Below are positions 1-12,353 of a DNA stretch of 64,000 bases, piece by piece. A program made the translations under genes and the position numbers. Numbering within the stretch: the first letter of the stretch is position 1; each line of letters starts with the position of its first letter. The notes below the pieces were generated by a model that saw only the letters and a program-made list of their open reading frames with translations, ran no database searches and was not told where the DNA came from. The DNA is from Galeruca laticollis (Eukaryota; Arthropoda; Insecta; Coleoptera; Chrysomelidae): contig OY998180.1 of assembly GCA_963921935.1 (NCBI GenBank), positions 82,209,139 to 82,273,138 of the forward strand, given 5' to 3'.

Positions 1-837
1 ATTATACAGTTTACGAAGCGCGGAAATGTCTATTTCACTTTTTACAGGAACTATTGTTAAAAGTTTTTGTATATATCTGTCCACTATACGATCAGAATTA
101 GCATATTCTTCTTTTAAAAGTTCTATCGTGTCTTTGTACGATGACCGACTAGAAGTCAATCCGTTAATAGTTACCGCGGCTTTATCAGATAAATAAGACT
201 TAAGATAAGCAAATGTTGCAGTATCGTTTAAAGAACCATTCTCGTGAACGACCAACCGGAATTGTTCCCAAAATGCCGGCCAAGCCTCAATATCTCCGTT
301 AAATTTAATGAAATTTAGTTTTGGTAATCTTACCGACATGTTTTCCTGACTATTAACGTTACCGTTAGATGACTGTTGCTCCAAGCTTCTCTGATCGTTT
401 TGTGGCGGTAAAGATTGTTCCAGTTTCAGACGTTGTTCCAATCTCGCAACTGTTGCAACAGCGAGATCGTCGTATTCCACAATCTTCGCGCACTCAGCTT
501 CAGCATGTTCATCACTAAACGTGGGATAAAATCGTTCATTAACACTATTTAAACTGTCCTTCTGTGCTTTAATGCGAGCTATTAACGCGGGCACGTCACT
601 AGTATTTGCATTTTAGTTATTAATAATGTCGTTCGCGTTATTCACTAGCTTCGTTAATGCTGCGCGTAAAGTTTTTCGAAGTACTAAATCCATTATAATC
701 GTTTTAGTTCGATCCGATAAAAGATTACTAAACAATAAAACTTCCATTGTTTCGGCACCATAAAGAAAATATGAGCTCGTTGAAAAGAAAGCACCCGAGC
801 TGTTTCGTAAATAAGTTTTATTAATAGTAATCTTCAA
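1..837 (-). pseudogene. BEL/Pao retrotransposon gag, 5' part, one stop codon
   Basis: Minus-strand frame running off the left edge of the window. It carries the Pao-type gag signature (DUF1759 family): a short segment LPKLNFIKFNGDIEAWPAFW, then a conserved stretch through FRLVVHENGSL and YLSDKAAVTINGL. Gag proteins of this family package element RNA into cytoplasmic particles. The chosen start is the Met at 837. The frame is interrupted by one TAA at 613-615, after which it continues in register, so this is a nearly intact gag with a single nonsense mutation. The continuation is outside the window. Family assignment is from the visible motifs; inactivity is inferred from the stop. Confidence 0.8.
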
Positions 838-924
838 AAATGATGTTACAAACGTTTTCGAAGTTGAATTGTCAAGTTGAAGTTTATTATATATCTGTCA
901 GTTTACATTTATTTTTTTAATGTC

Positions 925-1685
925 ACTTGATATTTTTGACACCGGCCTCCCAGAAACCTCCAAAATGATGCCGATGTAAAAGAAGCCCAAACCTCAGCAA
1001 TATTATGGGGAAGGATCATCCCATGATATCATTTCTAACCCAAGATTCTGGAGAAGTGTCTAACAACAACATTTTCACAAAATTCAATAATTTTAGATAA
1101 AGGATCTTTATTAACAATGCTGCCTAAAATACTAGGATCATTTGAATACAATTTGCGCAAAACAACCTTGTTTGGTGGTCTAGAAAACTAACACACATAT
1201 TCGTTTTGCATTTTCAATAGTATCCGCTCATGTAAGCAAATGATCTACGTAAAATCCTGTCTTAATAATATTCGCTATATCGGGATAAACATTTTCAACA
1301 TCAAGAGCAAGCTGAAACAAACGACGGATTGCGAGAAAATTCACAGTATTTAGTTAGAGGTTCTTCGGCATTAAATAGCCATAAAATTCGTTGCAAATGT
1401 CAACCATCTGCGGAACCACTTACAGACCTATACATTTCTATGCAATCGGCAGAAATAACGTACCTGTGCTGTCTAAATCGAACTAGAATTGAAAATAGAT
1501 TCTGCTGGATTGTAGGTCCAGCTATCTGAATATTATTCAACAAAAACTATGTACAACTTTGTAGTGACGCATCAAAAAGACACGAAGATTAGTCCTGATA
1601 GCATCTTCTTGATTTACACCATGATGACACGTGAAATAATTGCATGAAGAAGTGGCGTCAAATTTGGGAACTTTAGTCATATACT
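925..1685 (-). pseudogene. BEL/Pao pol remnant: reverse transcriptase joined to integrase tail
   Basis: Translation of the minus strand gives scattered Pao RT pieces in order: TCHHGVNQEDAIRTNLRVF (about 1600-1650), GPTIQQNLFSILVRFRQH (about 1465-1520), HLQRILWLFNAEEPL (about 1350-1400), AIRRLFQLALDVENVYPDIA (about 1270-1330), and the catalytic box, which reads YVDH at 1240-1251 instead of YVDD. Immediately after a short RT remainder comes HFGGFWEAGVKNIK (about 930-980), which belongs to the integrase of the same family. The sequence between RT and integrase is therefore deleted. Several stops and frame changes are present. It lies upstream of, and in the same orientation as, the gag at 1-837, an order opposite to that of one intact element, so these are two separate or rearranged copies. 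Confidence 0.75.
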
Positions 1686-3931
1686 CCAAATTATATTAAA
1701 GCTCTTGAGATAAAAACAAAAACAAATATTCAGGTAACCTTCTTGACGACCAAAGAGATATCAATCACTCTCCTTCATTAAACCTTTTTACCTAGAAGAT
1801 AGTTTAGGAATGAATTACCACGTAATAATTTTTTTCAATACCTTTGTAAATATTAGTATAATAGAATTCTGTATTTATGCACTATTTATATTAAAACATT
1901 TTTTCATTATGTCGTCATTCGTTTTCAGAAAGCTACTGTGTTAGCGAAACGCGTCAATTAGTTTAAATTGAACATTAGTTCAAATATAATGAAGTTTTAA
2001 GCAAATAAAAAGAAAAAATATTTGCAGTATGCAGTATGAGTAGAGATGTTCAACAGCTGCTCGGTTTGCTCCGTGTTTTCTATCTTTTATCTGTGTCAAT
2101 ATACAAGGAAGCTATGGAAGGAATGCCTCTCTGTAGTAGCTCTCTCGTATAACACATACAAAGAGGCATATTGCTCTGCTCCGCAAATTATATCGAAAAT
2201 GTACGTTTGGTTTTTCGATGATAACTTTTTTAATTTTAAAGATACGAAATCGATCCAAAAACCATGTTACAGATAATTTCAACAGCTACAAGTTCTGTGA
2301 ACTTGATTAATTTCTATGCAGTTGTTTTTGAATATTTTGAAGCTAAAGGGCTTGAAAAACATGACCCTCGCTCTCATCTGAAAAATTGCCAATATGTACC
2401 TCTTGTTATCTTTAAAATGATCGTGAATATACTTTGAAAAATTAGTTAAATTATGTTTATTAGAACCTCTTGTGTAAATAACAATTTGCCTCAAACTAAC
2501 TTATTGATGTTATAAAAACGAATACTAATTATTATTTCGTGTTGTGAGGCTATAATAAAATATGGAAAAAATTAAATTGGAAAATAAATAGGAAAAAGGA
2601 ATTTGACATGTCCTCTTCTTAAAAACTTGACCTCTGCAAAAGCCGGTGCTGAACTAAACAAACTGGATACTTTGGGTACTTCTATTTGCAAACACACATA
2701 CTTGACACGTATGCCGAGGGCCATGTTAAATTACTGTGAGTAATTTATAGAAGAAAAATTAAATTCGTCATCAATTTTAAATCAAATCAAAATTTTATTT
2801 ATTCACAAATACACAACTATTTGGATTACTATCTACATAACTTACGTAACTGAATCTTGACATCGAATTTCTTATTTTTATATTACAAAAAGTGCCAACT
2901 TGGCTTCAAAATACGACTAAGAACGCGATGTTGTCACTCTAAAAACCTTTTAATTAAAAATGTGTATACATTTATAATATAAAATGTTATTTAATATAAT
3001 ATTGAAAACAAAACAGCAGTTTTGCAAATAAAAAATCCACTTTTGGTGGATAAATGAAAAATAAAATAATAGGCATTAATATATTAAATTAAAGTATTTG
3101 TAAATGTATGTAAACATTCAAAAGGATGGAGTGGCACCATTGCTTTGGAAGTATTTCAACCTGTCGTTAATCCATTTGCTCATATTGCAAATGTATAGAT
3201 TATGATTTGTACTGAATGGATTTATGATGTTCGTTTGAAATTGGTTAATTTTCATATAAAATATGATCTAACACGACATATTCATTAATTTACAATTTTA
3301 ATCAGTATTATTTTCTAACTATGTACGCGTTCAATATTAGTTAATCTTGTTCATTTAATTATTTCATGTCACGTTTACTTTTAGTATGCATATAATATGA
3401 ATACACTAGTTATCTTAAAAAAACTAACGATTTGGACAATTCAAGCAACTGCATAAACCTAACCTTTGATCCAACGTTGATAATGTAATTTCTGATAAAT
3501 ACTGGCTAGAAATATTCTAAACTGAACTTACAGAGGAGGCCAGTCAAAACCATCAGAAACGCATGATCACCGCATGCAGTGACCTGCTCTGAATTTCGTG
3601 ATTGTTGTGAATGTCGAAGTCGAACAAAAAGATGTTTATTTCCCACCCGGCCGAAAGAACGTACTTTTCGCTTTAATACACATAAATATAAGACACGATA
3701 TTGCGAAAATTCAATACAAATCAGCAAAAAAATAACTTGAAATGAGTTTCTAATTTTATTCAATAAATTACTGTTTTATGGGATGACTGATGAGTAACTC
3801 CTTTGATACAAATACTATTTATCAGCACGGGCAGTGCAATATGAATCAAAAATATCCTTTTCACTTAATGTAGCATTAAAAAAATAAAAGTCATGTATGT
3901 ACATAATTTTTCCAATCTTGAACAAAAATAA
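1686..3931. other. No recognisable gene
   Basis: AT-rich sequence with only short open frames (for example 2046-2276 plus, 2279-2494 minus, 3506-3763 minus) that show no domain, repeat or codon pattern I recognise. It may hold LTR or flank sequence of the neighbouring BEL remnants, but no second LTR copy was found to prove this. Confidence 0.5.
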
Positions 3932-5880
3932 TTATTTTGCGAGTTTGCGGCTAAGTATTTTTATTACACAATATAATATTGAGAAGTATAATAAATCAAA
4001 ATAATAACTAATATAACAATAATTTTTATTCTCATATTTATTTATTTTCGTACCCATGAACTTAGTCTCCTCATTTGATCTTGTAGCAGGCATCATGGTT
4101 TTAGTATTTAGGTGTTTGGAGCAGAATGGTATATCCTTATGCAAATCATGTAAATGAGGAGGATACTCCAAATCAACCTCGAGCATGTACCCCTCAGAAG
4201 CATCGTCAGCAATTTGTGTAACGTCAATATTTGTATCGCACCATTCAAATCCTCCATATGGTAACGATTGACTCATCGCCCATCCATACTGACTGTTAAC
4301 GTCATAATACATTGGATATTTCGTTGGTTTTGAAGGATTATAAGTGGGCATATACTTATTGTTGGCTCGCCGGGCACGACGTTTTCTGCAAACTTAACTA
4401 AGTCCACCGCGTATACCACCAACAAGCAAAAACATATCTAAATCATTGAAATGTTCCAATTCTTGTCTAGTATGCTTTGACATAGCATCGAATGTAAATC
4501 CAGGTAATGTATAATAATGTGCGGGATCGATGTTATACGTAGAAATACAACTGGAGCGAAACTTCTCAAAAACGCCAGCAAGAAGAAGAACGTCCGTGTT
4601 CATATACAACTCTACATATTCACCTAAGGTTTGTTATTGAAACGTATTCCAGACGCATTGTGCTCGACTATAAAGTTTACATGAACAGAGTTTATCTTCG
4701 AGATTATTATAGAAAGATTCGATAGGAGGTAAACTTGTTTCTTCAAAGCGGTCGAAAGAATTGAAATGGTCATAAGGCATCACCCCCTTTTCAGTTAACA
4801 TTGTGAATTCTTTCTCGGGAACACTAGAAAACTGCGATCTAAAATTAGGAAATTCGGTTAAATACGAGGCGAGTTTATCGAGAGATGATGCCATGAATCG
4901 GAAACTATCGATAAATCTGAACTGGATTCGTGAATCTTCAACATGTTTTTTGAAGGAAATATATTTTTCTTTCGTAATAGGAAGCAAATCAATAAAGCCA
5001 GTCATGCTCTTCGATGTTGAAATTTGCATCATAACCAGATAACTTGTGAAACACTATATTAACAGTAGGCGAATCCTGATAGTTAACATTACACCCCTCA
5101 TGCGCTGCACTTCTATAACTGTTTTCAGGAATGAGATGATCATGATCTAGGACGTTCTTATCAGTAGAGGAAAATTGTTTTTCGCAAATATGACATTCGG
5201 TAGCAGCTTTAAACTGGCGTTATTGATTAGGAGTTTTGTTAATTCCATACGGACAAAGGAACACCGTACTGATATCATGAACAAGCAGATTCAGTTCATC
5301 TGCAAACCATCGCATACAATCTTCGCCCAAATAACTGTTATAAAAGGAAAGCATATCATCATATAAACACTTGAAGTAATAACCAACGGCTGCAGGTATA
5401 TGCTGTTGTGGTTTCTTAGAATCCCCGGTCTGCTTCAAAACACTCTGCATATACGGTAAAAGCCTTATTCTTAATGTTTTTGAATTGAAGAACCTTTTTT
5501 CTCAGTTCTAGCATCTTAACGGCACAATAATTAATTTTAATACAATCTACGACATGAGCATCCATCTTTTCCGCTGTAGTGAATGGCTGTAAACATATTT
5601 CACATAAAAAGCACATTCGCTCCATACAACATTTAAGATGAACATCCAGTTTTTCATTGGATCCGAAATAGCGTAAGCAACCATCACAGAAGTATTTTTT
5701 ACTATTTTGCTTGCCTAACTGCCTCGAAAGATGTCTTAATAGATTATTTATCCAAACAAAAAGATATTTCGTTAGCCTTTCATCATATCTATCTTGTACC
5801 ATCAACAAATTTACATGTTTATTCATCTTATTTCTTGTAAGGTAAGTTGGTGTAGTAATAAAAGTCTTTTTATCTGTTGT
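3932..5880 (-). pseudogene. Protein-primed family B DNA polymerase remnant (Polinton/adintovirus type)
   Basis: Read 5' to 3' on the minus strand, consecutive fragments match the order of a DNA_pol_B_2 polymerase. They are an N-terminal Cys/His region (two CxxC..H..C units near 5560-5720), a decayed Exo I box (FTVYAECFEA, about 5425), HIPAAVGYYFKCLYDD (about 5350-5410), the region FHKLSGYDANFNIE (about 5010-5050), FIDLLPITKEKYISF with FRFIDSFRFMASSLDKLASY (4634-5032), YMNTDVLLLAGVFEKFR (Exo III-like, 4550-4609), and the motif A region MYYDVNSQYGWAMSQ (about 4265-4310). In-frame TAA codons lie at 4634 and 4394, with frameshifts near 5010 and 5220. The sequence ends beyond motif A: the palm motifs B and C are missing. 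Such polymerases replicate virus-like Polinton and adintovirus DNA. No other Polinton gene was found nearby. The family call is firm; the exact element type is inferred. Confidence 0.8.
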
Positions 5881-6239
5881 TCTTGTTTTTGAATATTATT
5901 ATATCAAATCCTCTGTCAATGAATTGTGTAATGATGATAACCCAACGCGTCTATCACTTGGTTATGTGCATGAACCTCTCGGTGTGCAATACATCCAACC
6001 CTTGTTACCAAAAATTAATATTTCCAAATTTTCCGGGGATTATAAACAATTTTCCGCATTTATTGATTTTTATTTTATAATGCTCTAATAAATAACAATT
6101 CTACAATTACCAATGTTGAAAAGAAATTATTCCAAAACTTCTTTAGACGGTGTACCCCTCTCGCGTATTCGACATGTGAAAATGACAAATGATAATTCAC
6201 TTGGATAATTATTAGATATATTTACAGAAATTTTATCTA
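5881..6239. other. No recognisable gene
   Basis: Short AT-rich gap between the polymerase remnant and the BEL/Pao gag remnant. Nothing identifiable was seen in any frame. Confidence 0.4.
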
Positions 6240-6650
6240 GCTTATAGTCTATGCGTTTGCCTGTCGAGCAGTGGGATTTTATCTTAGTAATGCTTTTAAT
6301 GCAACGCCTTGACCAGAATACCATTACTTAATTTGAGCAGGTTGAACATAAATCGAACGAAATCCCTTTGTATAAAAAATTGTATAATTTCTTGGAAAAG
6401 TGAATTGCTGTCAGCAATGCTAATATTCGTGATTTTAGTTCTGTCTCAAAAAAGGCTAAATCTGGTACAGCTTTGTCTTTTAATGCAAAATTTAGTCACG
6501 TTAAACCATCCTTGCACTCTTCAATCTTTACTTGTAAATCATCCCCCTCTGTGACTTACACACTTTGCAGAGCCAACCATTCTTTATACTTTTGTGCATC
6601 TTCTAAAAGTAAAACGCCTAGTCAGTGCTATGGGGTGTTTCTATTCGAAA
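6240..6650 (+). pseudogene. BEL/Pao gag remnant (C-terminal half)
   Basis: Plus-strand translation in shifting frames gives LPVEQWDFILVMLLMQRLDQ (about 6255-6312), the conserved DUF1759 segment of Pao gag. It is followed by IPLYKKLYNFLEK (about 6364-6402), SNANIRDFSSVSKKAKSG, and a partial zinc-binding segment TYTLCRANHSLYFC (about 6555-6596). Stops occur within it, for example after FLEK. The protease, RT and RNase H expected after gag are absent: integrase follows directly, so this copy has lost the centre of its coding region. Assignment rests on motif order shared with the better preserved copy at 28.3-29.4 kb. Confidence 0.65.
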
Positions 6651-6689
6651 AAGGTCGGAAAGGAATGAAATTTTGTGGGATGGTAGAGA

Positions 6690-7970
6690 TATTCTCGTTA
6701 AGAGGACACAAATGATCTCTTTCGAAAACGAACTTTCTCGGAAACGGTTTTCTAAACCAATCCGAAACGTACTTTCCTGGATGATAATGGTATGATACGT
6801 CTAGGTGGAAGATTAAAATATTCATCTTTGTCTTATGATCAGAAGCATCCTTATTTATTACCATGCTGCAGTCGCTTCACCTCATTAGTAATTGATTTTT
6901 TTCACAAAAGATATTTACACGCTGATTTTCGTACCACGCAATTTTTAATACCACAACACTTTTGGATACTGTCTCCAAAACGAGCTATTAACGCTGTCCC
7001 GAGTAAATGTGTGGTTTGTTGGAAAACTTCTCCCGCACCTTTTCAACCTACTATGGCAAACCTGCCAAAAATTCGATTATCTACCCTTAAACCTTCTTCC
7101 CAAGTGGGAGTTGATTATGGAGGTCCTTTTTTCATGACATCTATTCGTCACCGTGGTGTCCGCTCACATATAACATATCTATGCCTGTTTATATGATTTG
7201 CCATAAAGGCATTACACCTGGAATTGGCAAATAGTTTGTCGACAGAATTATTTCTGGCCACCTTACAAATATTTATTGCTCGTCGAGGTCGTGTGTCCGA
7301 TTTATATTGCGACAACGACACACATTTTGTTCCCGCTAATAAGGAACAATTGAAATATTCACAAGAAGTCGAACGCTCTGAAAACATTCGTTTCCATTTC
7401 AATCCTCCCAGCCCATTTCGGTGGTCTCTGGGAAGCCGGAATAAAATCTGTCAAAACCCACAATACTCGCGTCGTTGGGGTACAAATTTCAACGTATGCA
7501 GAATTTTATACCGTGTTGACATTCTATTTGAAACTTGCGTCCTTCCACTCAATTAAGTAACGATATAGAAGATATTAATGCTTTATCTCGCGGCCACTTT
7601 CTTACTCTAGAACATCTGCTGACTATACCTGTTCCAAGTCTTGAATCATTTCCAATTAATCGACTTTCACCTTGACAATTTGGCAGAGAATGCATCAAGA
7701 TTTTTGGGCCCGCTGGAAGCGATAGTACTCGTATTCGCTCCAACAATGTTCAAAATGGCTCGACCCCCATGGAGTCGCTCCAAAAGAAGGTATTCTTGCA
7801 TTGGTAAAAGATTAGAATGTTCCTTTTTCACTGGACATTAGGACGCATAAGTGTATTAATTTATGGACGTGATAAAGTTGCCCGCGTCGCGATAATTCGT
7901 ACTGGCTGCGATTCCTTAAAAAGAACCTCTGGTTAAGTTATGTCCACTCCCTCTTGCTGATGATTAATCT
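6690..7970 (+). pseudogene. BEL/Pao integrase remnant
   Basis: Consecutive plus-strand pieces follow the Pao integrase from end to end. They are the N-terminal region MIRLGGRLKYSS...KHPYLLP, the zinc-binding part with FFHKRYLHAD and KCVVCWKTSP (6792-7110), the core start GVDYGGPFF (about 7108), LSTELFLATLQIFIARRGRV with DLYCDNDTHFV (about 7238-7335), HFNPPSPF (about 7394), and the C-terminal domain (about 7820-7950; LGRISVLIYGRDKVARVAII). The second catalytic Asp is seen in DLYCDNDTHF. Stops near 7196 and 7557 and frame changes show that it is inactive. It forms one deletion derivative with the gag remnant just upstream. Confidence 0.75.
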
Positions 7971-10074
7971 GAAATTTCATATTCTTAATCATATAGTTTT
8001 AGTATATTCGAGGTAAATATGTGTTATCCTGTCCCTCTAAAAATTACCGCTGTTACTTTTAGACTTAAGTGATTAGTTTGAAACATAAATATTTTATATT
8101 CTATTTAATAATAATGACTTTATTGCTGTCTTATAAGAAGACAAGTACAAGCAAAGGCAACGTTCGCTCTTAGATGATGTTCTCGTACTAGAAGCACCAG
8201 CTAAGTAGCGCTCTTCTACGTAACCGCAAAACTAAATATCAAATATTCTTTCGTACAATATCTTACATGCTAAGATAACAAAAGGAAAAAATTCATGTGA
8301 AATGCTTCTTCCAGTGCCTGACGATGTTGTTTTTTTCTTCCCTCATTCGGAATCTATCAATAACGGACGCCCTCTGCCTGAAATAGTATTTAATACTGCC
8401 TGAACCTAAACTTTACATGTTGTATTTAATATTTTTCTCAGAATAAAATGTAAATTTGCATTACTTTTTCACAATAAGCAAATTGCGTTTCTTCGCCCGG
8501 TAGAGTGAATTTTGAAATTTCCCAAAAGAATTTTGTTAACAAAAACTTCTAGCTAGTAGATTATTATGATTAATTTCTTCTTTAATTCGGATACTTCTTG
8601 TATAAACTTTCCATTTCTAATGCTCTTGTTGACGTATTCTGCACGACCTATTTCAATTTTAACGTTGCAAACATCTCACAAAGATTATTAACTTCACGAA
8701 GATTATTTATGTGATGTTTCCTTTTCATCCCTAATAGATATCTCATATATCAATGGGATCTAACAAGTAAAATTTATTCACGAAAATTGAAAGAGGGAGA
8801 AAACTGACATTAGGATTTAGTTGATAGGGAAGAAATACTGACATACTTAGCAAATCATATTTAACAGATTGCATTTGGTATCTACACCTAGTCGATTTTT
8901 ATCATTTATTACCGACGTTGGAGTATACAGTGTATTTCAAAGTTATCAGTCATGAAAACTGAAATTAGATCTTTTATCTTTATAATATATTGAATTTTAA
9001 TTTGTTAGCAGAATAGATCAATGAGGGATGTATAAAAATTAATATAATAAAAAGTTTTAATTATAATAAAATACAATTTGGAATAGAATGTTTAACTATA
9101 TCATGAAAACAGGTATTTACAGTTATAACGAAAAAACTAATTAAGTTTATCAAATACATGATTTTGATAGAGTATCGGTAGGAGATATCATGGGCTTGTC
9201 CTTTATATCATTGAATCTTTCTTTAAATGGGTAAAATCAGAAAATAATGTCGCAAATTTAAATTCCTTGTGTAACCTGAAAAATAATTTATCAGATTAGA
9301 ATATCGTAAATCTAGAATAATAGCAAGCAAATCAAATAAAATACAAGATACGAGTAATAGGTTATGATTAGAGTGCATAATTATGAGAACTCAATTTTAA
9401 AATGTCTAAAATCATGTATGAATCTAATCGATGACAAAATGAAAGGTGTATTAAAATCATTAAAGAAATTTCCATACAATATTAAAGTGAAATATTAACA
9501 ATAAGTGTGGAAAATAGGTCAAAATTTACTAGTTCATACTACTAATAAAACAGATGTCAAAGCAATGAAAGGGTGATTTTTGTAGAATATAATCCCTATA
9601 GATAGAACTGAGCCATAGAAATTACAAGTGTAAAATGCATGAGAGGAAGTAAATAAGGAAATACATCAAGGTTCACCTCAAATGGATATCAATATAGAAA
9701 CTATCTTATAAATGGAATTATATAAAAATAAAGTGTGTAGAAACTTATTAGGAATGTTAATTAATAGTTTGTAAGGGTGGTTTTCGAACATAAATAAGAA
9801 TTAGTGAATGAAATTTGAAAAATCTTTAGATGGCAGTATCATTGTTAAAAGTAGGGCTGTAAATATTGAAATAGACACTCGAGTTTGAAAACAAATTGGA
9901 CTATTAAATGCTGAGGTTTTTATTTGGCCATAAAGAATTTTTAAAATATTAATCAACAATTTTGGGTAACCCAGTATGTGGGTTTTGACATAAATTTTGA
10001 CAAAAATGAGATGCTCAAACTACCTTATTATACATTTTATAATATCAAAAAGGGATGTCAAGGAAAGAACAGAG
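7971..10074. other. No recognisable gene
   Basis: AT-rich sequence without ORFs of note. The first few hundred bases may be the LTR or 3' flank of the BEL/Pao copy ending at 7970, but no matching LTR was found in the window. No repeats or RNA genes were seen. Confidence 0.4.
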
Positions 10075-12353
10075 TTGACAGTTGATATTACTTTTCCGCC
10101 CAACCTATCTAATATGCGAGAAAAGTATTGGTTTACCTCAAAAAAAAATGGAAATTTGATTTTTTTTTGAGTTATTTTTACGTTTTCCATCAACAACAAC
10201 GGCTTTTAGACAAAAAATCCTGTGTGTATGTCGTTGTCGTCGTCGTTGTCATTGGTCACTTTTCGTTACATGTCTTGTTAGCACGATACAGTCTCCGGAG
10301 TGCAACAAGTCACCAATTTTATGATTGAATATTGTTAAGGACATGTCACAGATGAACCCTATTGATTTTCAGCTCACCAGAGCCAGCACAACGGGTGCTA
10401 TGGTATTAGAAGTACGAAATTTTAGTCATTTTTTGAGAAATTTCAGTTTGTTAGCACGATACAGCCTCCGGAGTTCAACAAGTCACCAATTTTATGATTG
10501 AATATTATTCAGGACATCTCACATATGAACCCTATTGATTTTAAGCTCACCAGAGCCAGTACAACAGGTGCTATAGTACTTTAAGTAGTTTATTTCTCTC
10601 ATTTTTGGAGAAATTTCAATTTGTAAGCACGATACAGCCTCCGGAGTATATACAAGTGACCAATTTTATGATTGGATATTATTCAAAGTGTCTCAAAGAT
10701 GAATCCTATTGATATTGAGCTCACTAAAATCAGTACAACGGGTACTATGGTACTTGAAGTACCAAATTTTTGTCAATTTTGGAGAATTTTCAGTTTGTTA
10801 GCAAGATACAGCCTCCAGAGTGTATACAAGTGACCACTTTTATAATTGAATATTGTTGAAGGTATCTCACAGATGTACCACATATATACTACATTTTTGG
10901 TTATTTTTAGATAAATTTCGGATTTTTAGCACAATACGTCCCCCGAAGTGTATATAACTGACAATTTTATGATAGAATATTATTCTGGGCCACAAATGCG
11001 GAGAAGTTAGTTTTAATCTTTAAAACCGTTCATTTTGTCTTGCGACTGAACACCTATTCAGCATTTTGTAAAAAAATTGTTAAATATATGAACTGTTTAT
11101 GAGTGATAGAAAGTTTATAATTGTGTAAACTACTTACGTGAAAAGTCAATTGACTAGCTATTTGGAAATTTCGAGATTTCCAACAATTCCGAAGCTTTGC
11201 TAAGGCGTTTTGGCGTATTCCTGCAGAACTTTTCCGTTCCCCATTACATTTCCTGGGTCCTAAAAGAAACAACAATGAAAGTATAACTGGTTGTGAGCTC
11301 CGAACATCAAAAAGGTACCTCTAAAGTTTAATCATAATTTTGAAATTATGTTTTACTCTTATAGATAACACTGATAACAAAAATAAACGGTTTTAAAGAT
11401 TAAAACTAACTTTTCCGCATCTGTGGCCCTGAACAATATTCTATCATAAAATTGTTACTTGTATACATTTCGGGGGATGTATCGTGCTAACAAACCGAAA
11501 TTTCTGCAAAAATAACCATAAATGTAGTATATCTGGATTTATAGGACCCGCTATACTCGCTCTAGTCAACTGAAAATCAATAGGGTACATCTGGGAGACA
11601 CCTTGAACAATATTCAATCATAAAATTGATCAATCGTATACTCTCTGGAGGCTGTATCGTGCTAACACACTGAAAATTCTCCAAAAATGACAAAAATTTG
11701 ATACTACAAGTACCATACCACCCGTTGTACTGGCTTAAGTGAGCTTAATATCAATAGGGTTTATCTTTGAGACGTTCTGAATAATATCCTATCATAAAAT
11801 TGGTCACTTGTATATACTCCGGAGGCTGTATCGTGCTAACAAACTGAAGCTTCTCCAAAAAGACAAAAATATCGTACTTAAAGTACTGTAGCACCTGTTG
11901 TATTGGCATAGGGTTCATCTGTGAGATGCCCTGAATAATATTCATCATAAAATTGATGATATGTTGAACTCCGGAGGCTGTATCGTGCTAACAAACTGAA
12001 ATTTCTCAAAAAATGACAAAATGTACCATAGCACCCTTTATACTGGCTCTGGTAAGTTGAAAATCAATAGGGTTCATCTGTGACATGTTCTTAACAATAT
12101 TCAATCAGAAAATTGGTGACTTATTGCACTCCGGAGGCTGTATCGTGCTAACTAAACATGTAAGGAAAAGTGTCCGACGACAACGACGACGACGACAACA
12201 TACACACAGGATTTTTTTTCTAAAAACCGTTTTTTAGTGTTGTTGTCGATGGAAAACATAAAAATAACTCAAAATTCTAACTTTTTTGGGGTAAAGCAAT
12301 ACTTTTCTCGCATATTAGACGGGTTGTGCGGAAAAGTAATAACTCAGTGTCAA
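10075..12353. mobile_element. Foldback element FB1: long inverted arms made of ~175-bp subrepeats
   Basis: The left arm (10075-11030) is the imperfect reverse complement of the right arm (11386-12353). The outer ends share TTGACA...ATTACTTTTCCGC.CAACC and a GTCGTCGTCG tract next to a GTTTTCCAT block; the inner ends share AGTTTTAATCTTTAAAACCGTT. Each arm contains about five degenerate subrepeats of about 175 bp. Landmarks are GCACGATACAGCCTCCGGAG (about 10282, 10455, 10629, 10806 and 10929 on plus; about 11470, 11645, 11820, 11975 and 12135 on minus) and CTCACCAGAGCCAG. This is the architecture of Foldback-type DNA transposons. No transposase is encoded, so it would be non-autonomous. The target duplication could not be read with certainty. 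Confidence 0.8.
11138..11259 (-). other. Exon-like segment in the FB1 spacer
   Basis: In the 355-bp spacer between the FB1 arms, the minus strand reads a pyrimidine-rich acceptor ending CTTTTAG at 11260, then 122 nt, then CAC|GTAAGT (donor at 11132-11137). One frame is open through it and gives a basic peptide (about 40 residues, with KCNGERKSSAGIRQNALAK). This arrangement of near-consensus acceptor, short open segment and consensus donor resembles a captured host exon with flanking intron. I do not recognise the peptide, and splice-like sequences also arise by chance in AT-rich DNA. Confidence 0.35.

Noticed and set aside
1..2500. One continuous minus-strand BEL/Pao element from RT to gag
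   Set aside because: The order RT-integrase followed by gag is reversed for a single element and no LTR lies between, so two copies or a rearrangement is more likely.
10075..12353. Regularly spaced repeats suggesting a CRISPR-like array
   Set aside because: Units are ~175 bp, contiguous, degenerate, and present in both orientations as arms of a palindrome; the DNA is clearly eukaryotic.
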